From assembly GCA_036924285.1 (NCBI GenBank), contig JAYKYS010000004.1, positions 26,630,001 to 26,694,000 of the forward strand: a DNA stretch of 64,000 nt. The letters are read 5' to 3'. Position numbers and translations under genes: made by a program. Shown here piece by piece: positions 15,028 to 28,060 of the stretch (the stretch's first letter is position 1; every line of letters begins with the position of its first letter). The notes under the pieces are model-generated. The model was not told the DNA's origin and searched no databases. It saw only the letters and a program-made list of their open reading frames with translations. This DNA is from Asterella californica. Its lineage: Eukaryota; Streptophyta; Marchantiopsida; Marchantiales; Aytoniaceae.

Positions 15028-15785
15028 AATATAATGTTGAATCAAAGATTTTGAGATTGAAAATGAGTCCTCTACGGATTCACTAGGTGATTGACTTTAG
15101 ATCTGACTTTGGTGAGAAGTTGTAACTGAATCGATCATCTCCTCTTGATACTCTTATCGATTTTGAATAATCCAAACCAATAAACATAGACTCGTCTTCA
15201 TAGACCCAACCTCATTCATCCATTCACATATCCAAACTATATACATGAATTGAAGGTTCTAGAAAGGTTTGACCCTAAATCATACCCAATAAAAAGTAGT
15301 TTCATCCATTCGTCAAACAAGCACTATATACGATAGCAGGAGTAGGTTTTCTTACTTCCTATGTAGTTTTATTCGAGTGATTGCTCATGTGTACATTTGG
15401 TGTCCATGTGCTCTGAATACATTAAGTACTTCGAAAATATGAATATAATTGTCTTGGTCTTACGTTTCTCGGTTTAGGAATGTAAGACAAGTCGAAACTC
15501 ATCTTGCTGTGTCATCTATCTTGTAAGATATTTCTTCGTGAGAAAAAGAAAAAGAAAAAACGTTTTGGCCCTCCGTAGTAGAAAACCCCAAGCAAAGATG
15601 CACAAATGACAACATATAGTTCTTAACGCTTCTCCCGCTTGTCTTCTTCCTTCCCTCCAACGGAACCTCAGGAACTATACATATTATTATTCATCCACAG
15701 CAACTCCAATTCTTGAATTTTCTCCTTTTCTTGCGTTTGTCTTCTTCTTTCTAACTATCAAAACCTCGATGTGAATATGATTTGT
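15028..15785. other. Spacer
   Basis: No gene or element recognised. It contains CT-rich stretches near 15,640-15,750. Confidence 0.4.
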
Positions 15786-15789
15786 TAGA

Positions 15790-16130
15790 AGCACTTGCAT
15801 ATTCACTTCCTTCATTTTCCGTGGAGAAAGTAAATATTTAGAGGTTTAAATTTTTAAATTTTTAGTTAGATAATAAATTATTTAGAGTTAATTAATATAT
15901 ATTTAACTTCAAGTTCCTAGACCTGTACTTTTTGCAGCACAGCAGTCTACTCATTGCTTATGGTTTATATTCAACTCTTATTGTGTTTCTAGGCATAGAC
16001 TAATATCTAATATTTATAATTATTTTTATCCACTTAGTATATAATTTTTATTTATTTCTCTGTAATAATAAACGGTCAAAAGTTCTCATCATTATCGAGC
16101 ATGCATATTATTAGGTCTTATCAAACTAAT
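15790..16130 (-). repeat. Dispersed hairpin repeat, inverted copy
   Basis: Core in reverse orientation, TTGCTTATGGTTTATATTC near 15,955 (reverse complement contains AAACCATAAGCAA), preceded by CAGTCTACTCA as in the copy at 20,490-20,740. The two copies share long stretches, including ATTTTTATCCACTTAGTATAT (with CTTGG in the other) and a TAATAATAA block with CAAAAGTT. Confidence 0.6.
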
Positions 16131-16210
16131 AAACAATGTTTTACATAGATAGTTTAGAATACCAAAGTATTTGCGATAAATGACGACTATACAAATCATA
16201 TATTGGTGTC

Positions 16211-16519
16211 TAACACACTCTCCAAAATAAACGATAAGTTATTTTTGGATAGATCTCCACCACAATTTAGTATTGAGGTTTTTATTTACAACTAAAAAAT
16301 AATTTGCTGTGAATAACACACTCTCCAAAATAAACGATAAGTTATTTTTGGATAGATCTCCACCACAATTTAGTATTGAGGTTTTTATTTACAACTAAAA
16401 AATAATTTGCTGTGAATAACACACTCTCCAAAATAAACGATAAGTTATTTTTGGATAGATCTCCACCACAATTTAGTATTGAAATTTTTATTTACAACTA
16501 AAAAATAATTTTATGTGAA
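16211..16519. repeat. Tandem repeat, three 103-bp units
   Basis: Units begin TAACACACTCTCC at 16211, 16314 and 16417, exactly 103 bp apart. The first two are essentially identical and the third differs near its end (GAAATTTTT for GAGGTTTTT, then ATTTTATG). High identity suggests recent local duplication. No coding content. Confidence 0.92.
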
Positions 16520-17676
16520 TATATGCATCCAAAGTACACATATGTCAAGGGGGAGGTATAGACAAACATGTTTGACGAGAGTTAAATCCTCGTGCGGGAG
16601 TTCGACGTGATCGGTTGCTTTATGTGAAGGGGAAGTGTATCCATTTGTTTCATATGGGTTTGTCATGATAGCTATAGAAGCAATAAATACTATCTTGAAT
16701 AAACTTCACAAGTGGAACGTGAATCTAGATATGGGGCCCACTTCCGACGTGAAAACTGGACATGAATACGAGAACAGGATAGACCATATGTGGTTAGTGA
16801 AGAGTTTGATTACAGAAAAAATAAACACGATGAGAATTTTGACACTTGATAACACTTGAAAAATAAACCATAAAGGACTCCAACTTTGTATATATACTAA
16901 ACATAGAGAACTAAGGAATTTGCTTGGCAGTTTAATTTATTTCCTAACCTTTTCCAATGAAAAAGCTGAGTAATAAATTTAAACCCTTGCATATGCAAGT
17001 AAGTGTTGGAGTGACAGTATAGTCACATAAAAGCAGGTTTTTCTCTTAGCACTAAAATCATTGTGTTTTCTGGTCTTCTCGATACCAACCATAGCTCGAC
17101 CATCGAAGGTGACAATACTGTACATATGCAATATCGATGAAAATGCCAGAGATGTCATAATCAGAAAATATAGACACATCTTGATTTTGCAAATCTTGAT
17201 TCACGAACTAAATCTTGAAAACGTGATACCTATCGTAAAGGAAAACACAACTCTTTTTATAATTTGGCCATAATAAGATTGAATATATGGGGCGACATCA
17301 TGACATTATCTCTTGACTCTATATCGTCATCGATTATTTTATCATGGGTATCATCACCCCGATCGTCGATCCAACACATCACGAAGAATTACCTAAGCAG
17401 AAAACTCTTCTCGGAAAAAAATTTATTCTCTCGCATATCTCATCAGAGCAATGCAAGCTCTTTCCATCAAACTTACACTTAATGAGTGGAAAAATCGCTA
17501 TTAATATTTAGTTAGAGTATCTAAGAAGTCAATACAAAACTCTTTTATTCATCCTAATCAGTTGATATTATATTGTTAATTCGACCAATTCCCATTATCG
17601 TGTTCTTCCCGCTTTCCCTTTGGATGTCAGCTGAGGTTATCTTGCCCCTTTGCGTTACACAGAACCCCCGACAGTT
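16520..17676. other. Spacer with a small hairpin repeat
   Basis: No recognised gene. About 16,938-17,000 is a short member of the dispersed hairpin family: decayed hairpin 1 (TTCCTAACC...) followed by the 14-bp perfect palindrome CTTGCATATGCAAG. ATGCATCCAAAG recurs at about 16,523 just after the tandem repeat. Confidence 0.4.
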
Positions 17677-18017
17677 CAGAAATTGGCTTGATCATACCCC
17701 TCGTAATGTTTGGTTGCTTGATCATACCCGTGACGGGTTATTGACTGTAGAACCAGTAATTTTATCTTATGGTTAACCTTTTTTTCTTTCAACCTTGATT
17801 AAATACCACTGTAAGTCAGAAATTTAACATTCAAGACACTTTAGACTATCCATATTTTCATTCTTTTAATATGTGCAGTCTCACATGTGAGTAATATCAC
17901 AAAGTGATAAGTTTTACATGCAATAGCCAGTCAGGGGTGTGATCAAGCCACACATCGTTAAAAGGAGTATGATCAAGCTCAGGGAACTTACTGGGGGTGT
18001 GATCAAGCTAATTTCTG
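17677..18017. mobile_element. MITE-like element with 30-bp subterminal repeats
   Basis: The left end reads CAGAAATTGGCTTGATCATA and the right end is its near reverse complement (GTGTGATCAAGCTAATTTCTG reads inward). On the left GCTTGATC occurs at 17686 and 17716, exactly 30 bp apart. On the right GATCAAGC occurs at 17941, 17971 and 18001, again exactly 30 bp apart. The inverted match extends inward through ACCCSTGACKGG and TATTG. The middle is non-coding. About 340 bp with terminal inverted repeats and subterminal iterations is the pattern of a non-autonomous DNA transposon. The superfamily is not resolved: the flanking 8-mers (CGACAGTT and CCTACAAT) do not match convincingly. Confidence 0.65.
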
Positions 18018-20485
18018 CCTACAATTGCATTGTATCTCCCAGTCTGGTATATCGTAGTCTCAAGTATATTCGAGGTAGCTCTGTATGTCTCAAGTGTATT
18101 CGGAGTATTCTCGTTTTGAATTTTAGTAAATCTACAAAATTTATCACATTTCGTGTTATCATTCACACTTAACCAGATAATCGAGTCTAAAACTATAACT
18201 TGATAGCTAGCTATTCGCTGGAAGCTAAAGTTCTGTAAAGTTTCGCTAAAAGTTCTCCAAGCATATCCGCTAGCGCGAATATACTTGGGACTACGGTATA
18301 TGTTACGCCAGGCGAAAATCTGAACACCTAACGGCTTACCGGGTCCGTTACCGTTTTTCCACTTGAGCCACTGGATCAGCTCCATCGTAGTGCCGGAAAT
18401 GATAAGGATTCTCCTTTTAAATTTAGAAACGGACCTGGTGCTGTCCGAGCATTGAGTGACATGGTTGAGCTCTCATACATACAGGACAAAGTCCAACTTT
18501 GTGTGTGGAACCTTCTTACTGCGGTAGGAAGATCTGATACTCTATGACTGGGAACTTGGTTCCTTTTGACGAGCCGGCCCAGTCAACACAGATTTTGTTT
18601 TAAGTCACTGCATTTCGTCTTGTCTATAGAGTCCCTTTAGAATAACAAGGTGCATCCGTAGTCGTCGATCAAGACACCTGTCAATGTTCCGACGGTCAAG
18701 TCTAGGAGCCTGCATATTTTGGCCAAATTGCACGAAATGCATGTCTTGTTACTTGTACAACCTGAACTCATGAGAGTTTAATAACTTTACGCAAAATCAA
18801 AAAGGAATAAGAAAAGCAAAAACCTTTCTAGTGATTCTTCTCTTGATACCTTCTAGAACATTACGCGATCTCTTACCAACGTGGTTCCAAAATCCAAATA
18901 TAAATCAGATTATGCTTTAAAGTAATTTCCCTATAAAGTTTCTCCTTTATCAGTGAGTTCTCTATAAAACGTCCGCGAAACTTTTTTATCATTTAAAAGT
19001 ACTTAAATAGTTTTCGGGCTGCGGAACGTGACACTGTTGCAAAACCTCGTGGGCATATATACACTTTCAAGAAAGTGAGTACCTTGAGTCCAGTTGACCA
19101 CGACAACTGTCAACTTGGTGAAGTACAAAAGGCGAAGCTTCTCCTGGAGGCGACCACGTGTCTTTAGCTCAGCCGACAATGATTGAAATCCGCAAAACCT
19201 CAAAAAATATTCTGTCAGAACAAATCAACTCCCCATTTACATCGGCGTAGTTACCACAAGCGTTGCGTGACTCCTCTACACGTTCCAGCCAAGTGGGCCG
19301 CAGTCCAGTTCAGTACGGGCTCAAGGGTATTCATGTCGGCTTTCTCGGATTTGGCACCCTCCGGCACGTCGGAATTTCGGCTCGGAAAAGCTCCCTAGGA
19401 AGGCTAGAATGAAGGTATGCTGCATGCAGAAACGTTTGCAGGAAAACGACTGACCTACCGTGCTACATTAGACTGAAAAGTGCGGGCTGAATAAACCTGT
19501 ATGCTATTATTAGGTTATACGGACACATGTCAACGTCCTTCCTCTTTGCTTACGGTAACAGACCTTTTCCTTTTTTCTTGTTTGGGTGGGTGTTCCCGAA
19601 ACAGAGAAAGAGAAAACCACATATAAAAGGTTCAAATCACACCAAAGGAGCAAAAATTTAATTTATTACATATTACATAATTGGCGGTTGAATTAATGTT
19701 TCTTTGCTACTATCCTCCCACATTTTAATTCTCTCGAATCAATTTTCTCTCGCTTTTCCTTATGGGTTATGTCCAAATTCTCCTGCATTTCCAGATCTGG
19801 TTAACATTTACTATTTAGAGATAATTTTTATTTTTTGTTAATTTAGTATATATATATATATTTATTTAACAGCAAGGAGACAAGAGTTCTCCGGTATTTC
19901 ATGTTAGAAGCATATATATTCATCCTCTTCCAAGTTGGCAAAAGGCGCGAAGCGCATAAATATCCCGCTGTCGGAAATCTACGAGCCATTTCCGGCCTTC
20001 GGCCCTTCTTTCGTAAAGCCAAAGAAGTATCCTTCGGACCTTTCGGACCCAAAAGCTTGGCTTCGGTTTGAGAGGGGGAATATGTATATCTTTTAATTTA
20101 TGTCTTAACTTTTTTTTCTTACAAGAATTATATTATAAATAAAAATATTTAATTTATTTATTATTCTTCGACAGAATGCTTTTACGGTAACATGAGAGTT
20201 CATGAGGGTACTTCACTTGTGGGTATTTTTCTTTTCCACAACATGTGTATCATTCTTACATATAATGAACTTTTATTTGAAAAAATTTAATATACCAATT
20301 TAAATTTAGAAACTTATTATTTTAACTTCTTTGTTAGTTTAGTGTTTAGATTTATTTTCAGTTGACATGTTTGTTCACAAAGTCTTCATCTTCTTTTATG
20401 TTCGCTAATGTCTTTTTTCACAAATTAATTTTGAATCCAGTTGTCACCCAATAGTATATTTTTTGAGCGTTTGTATTTCTTTTCT
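18018..20485. other. Spacer
   Basis: No gene recognised on either strand. 19,250-19,400 is GC-richer with a 71-codon frame lacking any known domain. A short TA run lies near 19,850-19,860, and 19,935-20,060 has several TTCGG/CCTTCGG repeats. Confidence 0.4.
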
Positions 20486-20489
20486 CTTT

Positions 20490-20985
20490 GTCGAAAGGTT
20501 AGGTGATAATTAATGTATAAATAGCTACAAGTTCTTCAGACTTGTACATTTTGAAGTGCGGCAGTCTACTCATATCTTATGGTTTATATCTTACTCTTTT
20601 TGCATTTCTAAGCATTGACTACCAGTTAATATTTATAAAATATTTTCATTATTTTCATCCACTTGGTATATGATTTTTATTTAATACTTATATATTTCTT
20701 TGATAATAACAAGCGAGCAAAAGTTCCAAGAAGTCTATCTTGCATACTTTATTTAGGCAGAGGAAAGATCATCTTTGAAATAAATAATGTGGTAACATCA
20801 AGGAGGAAAAGTACCATTTGCTAGAGTACAAGAGTATTGAAATAATGTAGTTACATTGAGATATAAGAATCTCTTAGGGCATGTATATTATTCATCTTTT
20901 CATATGAAGGTGGAGAAATTGTTATACAAACAGTTTAATTTGTTATCAAACTCTTTCCTAGTGGAAGGGTCAGGTTAAATTGAAC
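20490..20985 (-). repeat. Dispersed hairpin repeat, inverted copy with hairpin 1 remnant
   Basis: 20,490-20,740 is a reverse-oriented copy: AAAGGTTAGGTGATAATTAA, then ACTTGTACATTTTGAAGTGC, GCAGTCTACTCA and the reversed core TATCTTATGGTTTATATC. A further hairpin 1 remnant, TTTGTTATCAAACTC against GGGTCAGGTTAAATT, lies at about 20,938-20,978. Confidence 0.6.
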
Positions 20986-21689
20986 TAGTCATTTAGTGGA
21001 TTTTTTTTAATTAGTTGTACTTTTACGTTCAAGTCTATTCACGTGTGTACCATCGGTTGAGCTTTATTTTCTCACAAGCTTAGTGTATCTACAATCGCAT
21101 GAGAGAAAATTTAGAACACATGAGAAAATAATTCAAAAGATAAAATGTTAATGCGAGTATAATAAAATTGGAGGATTCTCAATGTCATATGTTTAAAAAA
21201 TATAAAAAGATGAATATTCATTAGAACACTGATAACTTTTTCTAAATCACATTTTACTATAACATTCATTATCTTATCATGTATCACACCCATCAAATTT
21301 CTATACAACATCCTTTGTTATTGTCTTCTCATTCTCTAAGTGGATTACGAAGTTGTTGAAGATATGACAATACGTCAAATATGTATCCAAAGTGCACTTT
21401 TGGCCAGACTAAGGAAAAAGACAACAAGATAAAAAGAATAAAATCTAAAATTACCACCAGATCTAATATTACAATAGGGGTGTCATCGAGGTGTTAATTT
21501 GAATTCTGTAAGTGTTGAAAAAAATATACATTATCTTTGAAATATAATATATTTATTATAAATATTATATGTTAATTGCATACTACATAGCAGATCTTAA
21601 AAAAAACCCCATAGTGCATGTGGGTTCGAACACACTACAAGAACCATAAGACTAAACTGTTATCTTAAAAACATTTGATTTTTTACCAG

Positions 21690-21790
21690 ATTTAATTTAT
21701 CACTAAATCTTTATCACCAGAAAAATTAAGTGATAAATAAAATCTCTTTGCATACTTCTCTTTCAAACATGGACGAGGTGAATATGCAAG
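21690..21790 (+). repeat. Dispersed hairpin pair
   Basis: Hairpin 1 pairs ATTTATCACT with AGTGATAAAT. Hairpin 2 pairs CTTTGCATA with TATGCAAGG and carries GAGGTGAATATGC. Same layout as the copies at 5.1 kb and 6.0 kb with different stem bases. Confidence 0.65.
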
Positions 21791-22349
21791 GAAGTATACA
21801 TGTATTAATATACATACTTTGATTAGTAATGATACATTGTTCTATCAGTACCAATCAAACTGTACCAATATTGTTTTATCTTCAAATCTAGAGCATGTAT
21901 ATTCACCTATTCATAGGTGAAAGAGACCAGCAATCTCTCTGGCCAAAAATGTTAGGAAATAAATTAACGACTTGATTAAAATTTATATTTATTTGGTGAT
22001 ACTATCCTCAGATTTATAGTTCTCAAACCATATTTCTGCATGTTATCTTTATGAGTTATGTTTGGATTAATGCTCTGCTTTGCACTTTGTGAAGACTTAA
22101 TAATTAGTATAAATAGTTAGTATTAAATTTTTATAATTATCTTATCTATAATTTTCATTTAAAATTTACACATTTTCACCCAAAAAAATATTTCTTTCTA
22201 CGTATCAAATCTAACTCCTCCTCATCCTCATGACTTGAAGCAATCCTCATTTGTAAATTTTTTCTATTTTTTACCTGTTCTTTTTCTTCTCCCCTTCTAT
22301 TTCTTTGCACGCGTATTGTTTTATCTTCATATGGAAGACAAGAGAATAT

Positions 22350-22403
22350 GGAAGGTGGTTTAATTTATCACATAACTCTTCAAACATGAATGGTTAAGTG
22401 ATA
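22350..22403 (+). repeat. Dispersed hairpin 1 only
   Basis: TTTAATTTATCACATAACTC pairs with GGTTAAGTGATAATTAA with one mismatch. No clear hairpin 2 follows. Confidence 0.55.
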
Positions 22404-24417
22404 ATTAAGATGATAAATATTTATAAATTATTTTCTTATTGATGAAGCAACCGGTCTTATCTTTTTTAGAGCAAGGTTTCACTTTTAGTATATGCTTAAT
22501 ATTTAATAATATAAATATATATTATTTGATATTTGATATTTATTATTAAATTTATAATTTCAACTTAATACTTATAAAATTATTTGTGAATAGAAATTTA
22601 ATAATCTTGATGAAAAAAATCCAATAAGAACGCATTACTCTGTTTGTGCTAATAGTGTCTCAAGATTTTCTTTCCGTTATCAACTTCATAAATCTAAATA
22701 ATCCATCTCAACATTATGATTTATGATGTCCTATTTTTGTTTTAAAATTTTATGATTTTATCACAATTTCTCTCACATCTGACTATTCTTAATTATCTTG
22801 TTATTTCTATATAGTCATAATATATTCTGGAATAACTATGGAGTAACCAAAAATTAGTGTCTCTGTATTTGTTTGATAAATAAAAAGCATGAGCATGTGT
22901 AAGACCTCTGCAACTTTTATTCTTACCATTATAACATCAACTTATGTCTTTTGATTTTATCATGATAATTCTGAGATAAATGATTTTGTATTTAATCAAA
23001 AATATGTTTTGAGTACTTATGAATACGATGTGATAGCATTTCTATATCAACGACTTGTCTTATTTATTATATGATAACTCTTGAGTGGTGATGAATGTGT
23101 AAATAATATTGATAGACACATTTTAAAACTTTGTGTGTTTGATAAGAGCTTCAAATAATAATGATATTCTAATTTGGTGAGAGATGATTTCTTCTTGTTC
23201 TTGTTCGAGTTATTATTTTGATGTGGTTGACACTTAACATCAGAAAAAGATATGTTGAACATAATTACTTTTTGAAAATTTTTTTATTTAAATTTCACTT
23301 ATGGTATAATGAGTCTAGGTAACCCTAACCCCTCCATTTCTTTCTAGGTAATTGTTTTTGCATTGTAATAAAAACAAAACTCTGTTCTCTTCACCCTGAT
23401 CGATCGATCAAGTGCGTAAAGCAGCTGAGAGATGCCGGATTAACCCTTCCATGTTTCCTTCACCGAAAGAATTCGCACCCTCTGCTCATGTGCTCGCGTC
23501 CGTTCTGCGCGTCGGTTCCTTAACTGTTCTTTTTTTAACGTTGCCCCACGATCGTGATCGATCGAAAGGTCAAAAAATTGTCCTATTTTTCAAGATTCTC
23601 AGAATCTTAAAAACTGATAATAAGCTATGCGCTAACGCATAGCAATAAAGAGAAGGTCAGTGTAACTCTCACCTCTAATACTTAGAAGATTTGGGTTATC
23701 TAGACCTTTCATTTTTTGATAACGTGAAACATGACTCTCCGGTTTTACCACAACGATTTGCACTTTTTCATAATATTTTTATCGAGATCCAAAATTGACA
23801 AGAAATGACCATTGGAATGCGACTAAGAATTGCTACTATTTTATAAAAAAATAATATTCGATATTGTTTCAAACATGATTATTAAAAACTAATTGATCTA
23901 TTTCATGTTTTTCTATCATTCGGAGAAAGCTATTTCTCTTGATAGAGATTTTGAATTAGAAAAATAAAAGCTATCAATCTATTAAAGTGAGCGAGAGGTT
24001 TGCGAGGACGGGGTGTAGGGTCGGGGACTGCCACAATCCAGAAAGAATAAGAAACTAGCAGGGTGTGAAGAGTTCACGGAGCACAAGACCAGAGTACATG
24101 AGTATAAGGTGTTGTGTTCATCATGGGTACTTGGGTAACAAGGATCATAGATGACGTGAAGAGGTTGAATGTTTATCTTATTGCGAACAATTGGAACTCA
24201 AGAAAGAAAATGAGCTATATTCTTTTCCAATAATGAAAATGGTTCTAAACCAATCAAGAAATTGCGACGATCGATAGATAGGATGCCGGACGAAGGTGTA
24301 TGGACGAGACTAATGTCATCGTGTAAAGACTCTACAGAAGAGAAATGATCAATCGAGTATACCCAATCTGAATTCGTAATCCAAGTAGCAGTGTAGACTG
24401 AACATGTTCAAGTGGAG
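22404..24417. other. AT-rich spacer
   Basis: No recognised gene. A 76-codon frame at 23,412-23,642 has no known domain. CGATCGATCGATCA near 23,400 is a short GATC run. Confidence 0.4.
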
Positions 24418-24975
24418 ATGTCGATAGAGTCTTTCAACAATTCAGACGATGGTGTGGAGTCAGTGCAAGTGATGATGTCGATAGAATTTGTCTTGACTGT
24501 CAAGATGAAGCAGATCGAGTCAATGCAAATGATGGTGGGCATGAAATCGCTCCAAGAAGAAAAACCGAGGAAGACGGAGGATATACCGACGGAGTTCGTC
24601 CAACCAGAAGAACAAGCAGAAGGAAATTGCAGAAAGATGGAAAACATTCAAGTTGTCGTGTCAACGGGACTAGGTCAAACAATGGAGGATATCAAAGTGA
24701 TGACAAAAAGTACCGAAGCAGTGGAACCCATCAAAAGAGTGGCCAAAGCTATGAAATCTATGAAAGCAATGAAATCTATTGAAGAGATGGTATCCACAAA
24801 TCTTATCGATCGAGCAGTAGTGTTAAAAACACCTGAAGAAGACAAAGTTATTTTGGTTGCAGAACTATTACAAGCTTTGGATATGATTATCCAATCTAGA
24901 ATAGTTGTCTATTCTAAGGTCGACAAAGACAATTTTTGTCTCGGAAACAAGAAGAACATTCTCAAAAATAGTTGA
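24418..24975 (+). CDS. Hypothetical protein, Met- and Glu-rich
   Basis: Unbroken frame of about 185 codons from the ATG at 24418. The protein is rich in Met, Glu, Lys and Val with quasi-repeats such as AMKSMKAMKSIEEM and SIE/SIEF, and ends KKNILKNS. I recognise no domain. It lies just upstream of a decayed reverse transcriptase on the same strand, so it may be part of a transposon ORF or a chance frame in a low-complexity tract. Whether it is expressed cannot be judged. Confidence 0.35.
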   Translation: MSIESFNNSDDGVESVQVMMSIEFVLTVKMKQIESMQMMVGMKSLQEEKPRKTEDIPTEFVQPEEQAEGNCRKMENIQVVVSTGLGQTMEDIKVMTKSTEAVEPIKRVAKAMKSMKAMKSIEEMVSTNLIDRAVVLKTPEEDKVILVAELLQALDMIIQSRIVVYSKVDKDNFCLGNKKNILKNS

Positions 24976-25366
24976 CCAACATACTCCGCACTGCAAAGAA
25001 GTTTTCAAAGAAGCAGATATGGAGGTACTAGATAGAAAGAAGTTTTAAACGTACCATCTTATGTTTATTGTTATTTTTTCTTGGAATAAAAACTCGTTGC
25101 AGCAAATATGGACATAAGCTCTTTTATTGTATCTGATCATTTTATTGATTCTACGATACATTACATATATTTTCATCTTTTCCGTAAGATCTCGAAGAAA
25201 GAATCAAATAATAATGATTTCTAAAACATGATATGATTAATAGATCATTAGATAAGAAGAAGATAATCATAGAAACAAAGCTCTCGATGATTTACTAGTA
25301 CTTGCTTTATAATCCACACAATATCTTTTTATACAAGAGGAGAGGCTTAAACAATTTGATATCAAA

Positions 25367-28060
25367 ATGATCCTCGACATGTTGGCACGGAACACCAAGG
25401 ACGAGGTGGCATGGTTGCTCTTCCTCCTACTTTCTCGTTGGTACTTCCGTTATACTCGAAGTGGCAGAAGAGGACATCGAGAGGTGGTGGCTCATCTTCG
25501 GAGATTCCGTGCAGGTGATTGGACGACCTTACAGGAGAAATCTGTACGTGCGGTACAAGATAGGAGTGAGTCTGTCTCTACACGTGATGTCTCATCTTCT
25601 GCTCGTACGACGTTGTAAGATGTTAGGTCAGGTTGGAGAGTATAATAGAGCTGCTAGAGTATTGCATCCTTTGTCAGTGACATGTCCTACTGAGGAGACG
25701 ATCATTGCGTTGCGTTTTCTTCATCCTCCACCGAGTGACCTCCCACCACTTGAGGTTCAAGACTATCAGCTTAAGGAGCCATTATGTCTCGATAGATCCT
25801 TGTTTGCTGAGGTCTTGTGTACAACTCCACGTCTATCTTCTGGAGGTCTGTTTGGGATGGTTTACAAGCACCCACAAGACTGTTTTCAGACAGACGACGC
25901 CTCTAGTGGTTTCACAGAGCTTTTTCAGATAGCGATAATAATAGCTCATAGACATAATCTTCAGTCTACAGCTCAGGTACTGGAAACAACTATACTTTTG
26001 GTCATGACAAAAGATGGTGGTGTCCTTTAGCTTGGAGATACTTTTCAGGACCACCTTTGTCCACATCAGTTCGGAGTTGCGACGTCTGGAGGTTGTGAAT
26101 CTATGTCTTTCGGCATTAGCGCTCTCTTAGACATCCATCCCGATTGAGTTGTCTTACAAGTGGACGTAGAAAATACTTTTAATAGTATTTCTTGCACTTC
26201 CATCTTTAAGGAGCTCATGGATGGCGGTGGATCTTTGACGGGTCTCGTTCCCTTCATGCGATCGTTCTATGGTTATTCCTCTCTTTTCTATTACCAGCAC
26301 GGTCCTACAATAGAGGGGCTTATAGTCATCAGCTATGCTGCAGGTACTCGTCAGGGAGATCCTTTGGGTGGACCCCTCTTTGTCTTAGTTCACTATAGAG
26401 CTCTCTTGGCCACTGCCTTGGCTGTTCCAGGTTGTGTTTTTCCATCTCTAGCTGATGATACGCACATCGTAGGTCCGGCAGACCAAGTCGGTGTTGTCTT
26501 TGATCACCTCGTCTCTCAATTGATCTTGATAGGGTTGAGAATGAAGATGTCAAAGTGCAAGGCTTGGTCTCCCATAAGTATACCGTCGAACTTTTAGCTC
26601 CCGGAGGGATTTGTCACCCCTACTGATGATTTACACATCCTCGGAGTACCGGTGAATATAGAGACTTTGTCTCTCGGTTCTTGGATGTTGTTCTTGCGGA
26701 GGACGTTTTGCATATCGAGGATCTCTCTATGTTAGAGGACCCACAAGTTGCCTTTGGTATCTTTTCCTCTTCCATTGCACATCGTCTTAGTTACTTACTC
26801 CGCACAGTACCTCCATCTCCTATCTTCATCTCGCGCCTTAGAGAGTTTGATAGGAAGATCATGAGATATTTGGCGACATCATAGGACCAGGGACCTTTGA
26901 CAGTGTGGCAGGACCTCTCGCACGTAGGCATACATCTTTATCGATATCATGCGACGGGGTGACAGTCTTTTTGGATAGTTGCGTCCTCTCAGCACCTTGG
27001 TTGTGTTGTCGTTTTCTCGTGCGAGACAGACCTATTCTGAAGAGCTATGTGACAGAGATGAAGGATGGTTCCTACCCACTACAGATGTGTCTCCGTGAGA
27101 CAAGAGATAGTCTGACTCTTGAGACATGTGAGGCACACATTCGATTTGGTATCTTAGCTTCCGATGGATCTCGCGGACTTCAGTCCTCTTTGACAAGGAC
27201 ACAACTTCCAGCATGTTCTCCATGCACTCTTAATGGATCCTTCCATCTCACGAGGATACTAGAGCTCGACTCCGCTCTTGTTCGGACAAGGGCGCATGCT
27301 CTTGACTCATAGCTCGACTTTGCATTAGAGCGTTTTGACTCGCACTGACTATCTTCTCTACAGCGATGAGGTTCCACCTAGGCTTGGTCCAGCCTGCTGC
27401 TTCGACACTGTTCACTTACGAGTGAGCATTCGACACCTCGGGTCGACCTTGCTCGATATCCTCATGGTGGAGAGCGGATAGCTACCCACGATGCCATCAG
27501 GGACGTCGTGTTTATCTTAGCACGAGAGAGCGATCACATGACGTGAAGAGAGCATTGGTATGTCTTTCAAACGGGAGGATCAGTGAGGATGATGGAGGAG
27601 GATCAAGCCTTAGTGGCTGATGTGGTTGTCATGGATCCGACACTGAACTCAGTGACGGCACACGTGATCATCCATCTCCCAAGATGGGCTGCAGGCGTGA
27701 CGGTAACAGCGAAGGGGACCAAGTATAAGGGTATGCAGGTAAGACATCACTTTATCCCTTTAGCGTTGGAGATATACGGATCGACAATTTTGTAGTTCGA
27801 CGTCTTTCTTCGAGATTGTGCTAGAGCCTACCATGAGAGATGTCAGGAATACCACTTTCTCTTTCTTTCTGCACTATGTTTTTTAGGCAGTCAGTTTTCA
27901 TTGCTCTACAGAGAGCTTTAGCAGGCGCAGTCCACAAGAGGATAATCGCAATAGGTGATGCTACTTCATGTATATCTGTTCTTTGTCGAAGTACTGACTT
28001 TTCTGTGTCTAACATTATAGGTGCGATAGACGATCTTAGAGCTACTGATAGCGGGGCTTA
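25367..28060 (+). pseudogene. Decayed non-LTR-type reverse transcriptase
   Basis: Plus-strand frames follow one another in the order of a known plant reverse transcriptase family: an N-terminal part (GRRGHREVVAHLRRFRAGDW), the palm with LLDIHPDWVVLQVDVENTFN, then GTRQGDPLGGPLF and the catalytic LADDTHIVG (26,160-26,597), a HILGVPV stretch near 26,635, and a C-terminal region with RHHFIPLALEIYG at about 27,744. Stops and frameshifts break it many times, so it cannot make a full protein. The ADD box and RQGDPLGG box are characteristic of LINE-like or group II-like polymerases rather than LTR elements. No endonuclease domain, poly(A) tail or target duplication was recognised. Confidence 0.8.

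Noticed and set aside
17941..18010. Evenly spaced 30-bp repeats considered as a CRISPR-like array
   Set aside because: The repeats are too few and inverted on the two sides of a core, they lie within terminal inverted repeats, and the genome is a plant's; a MITE explains them.
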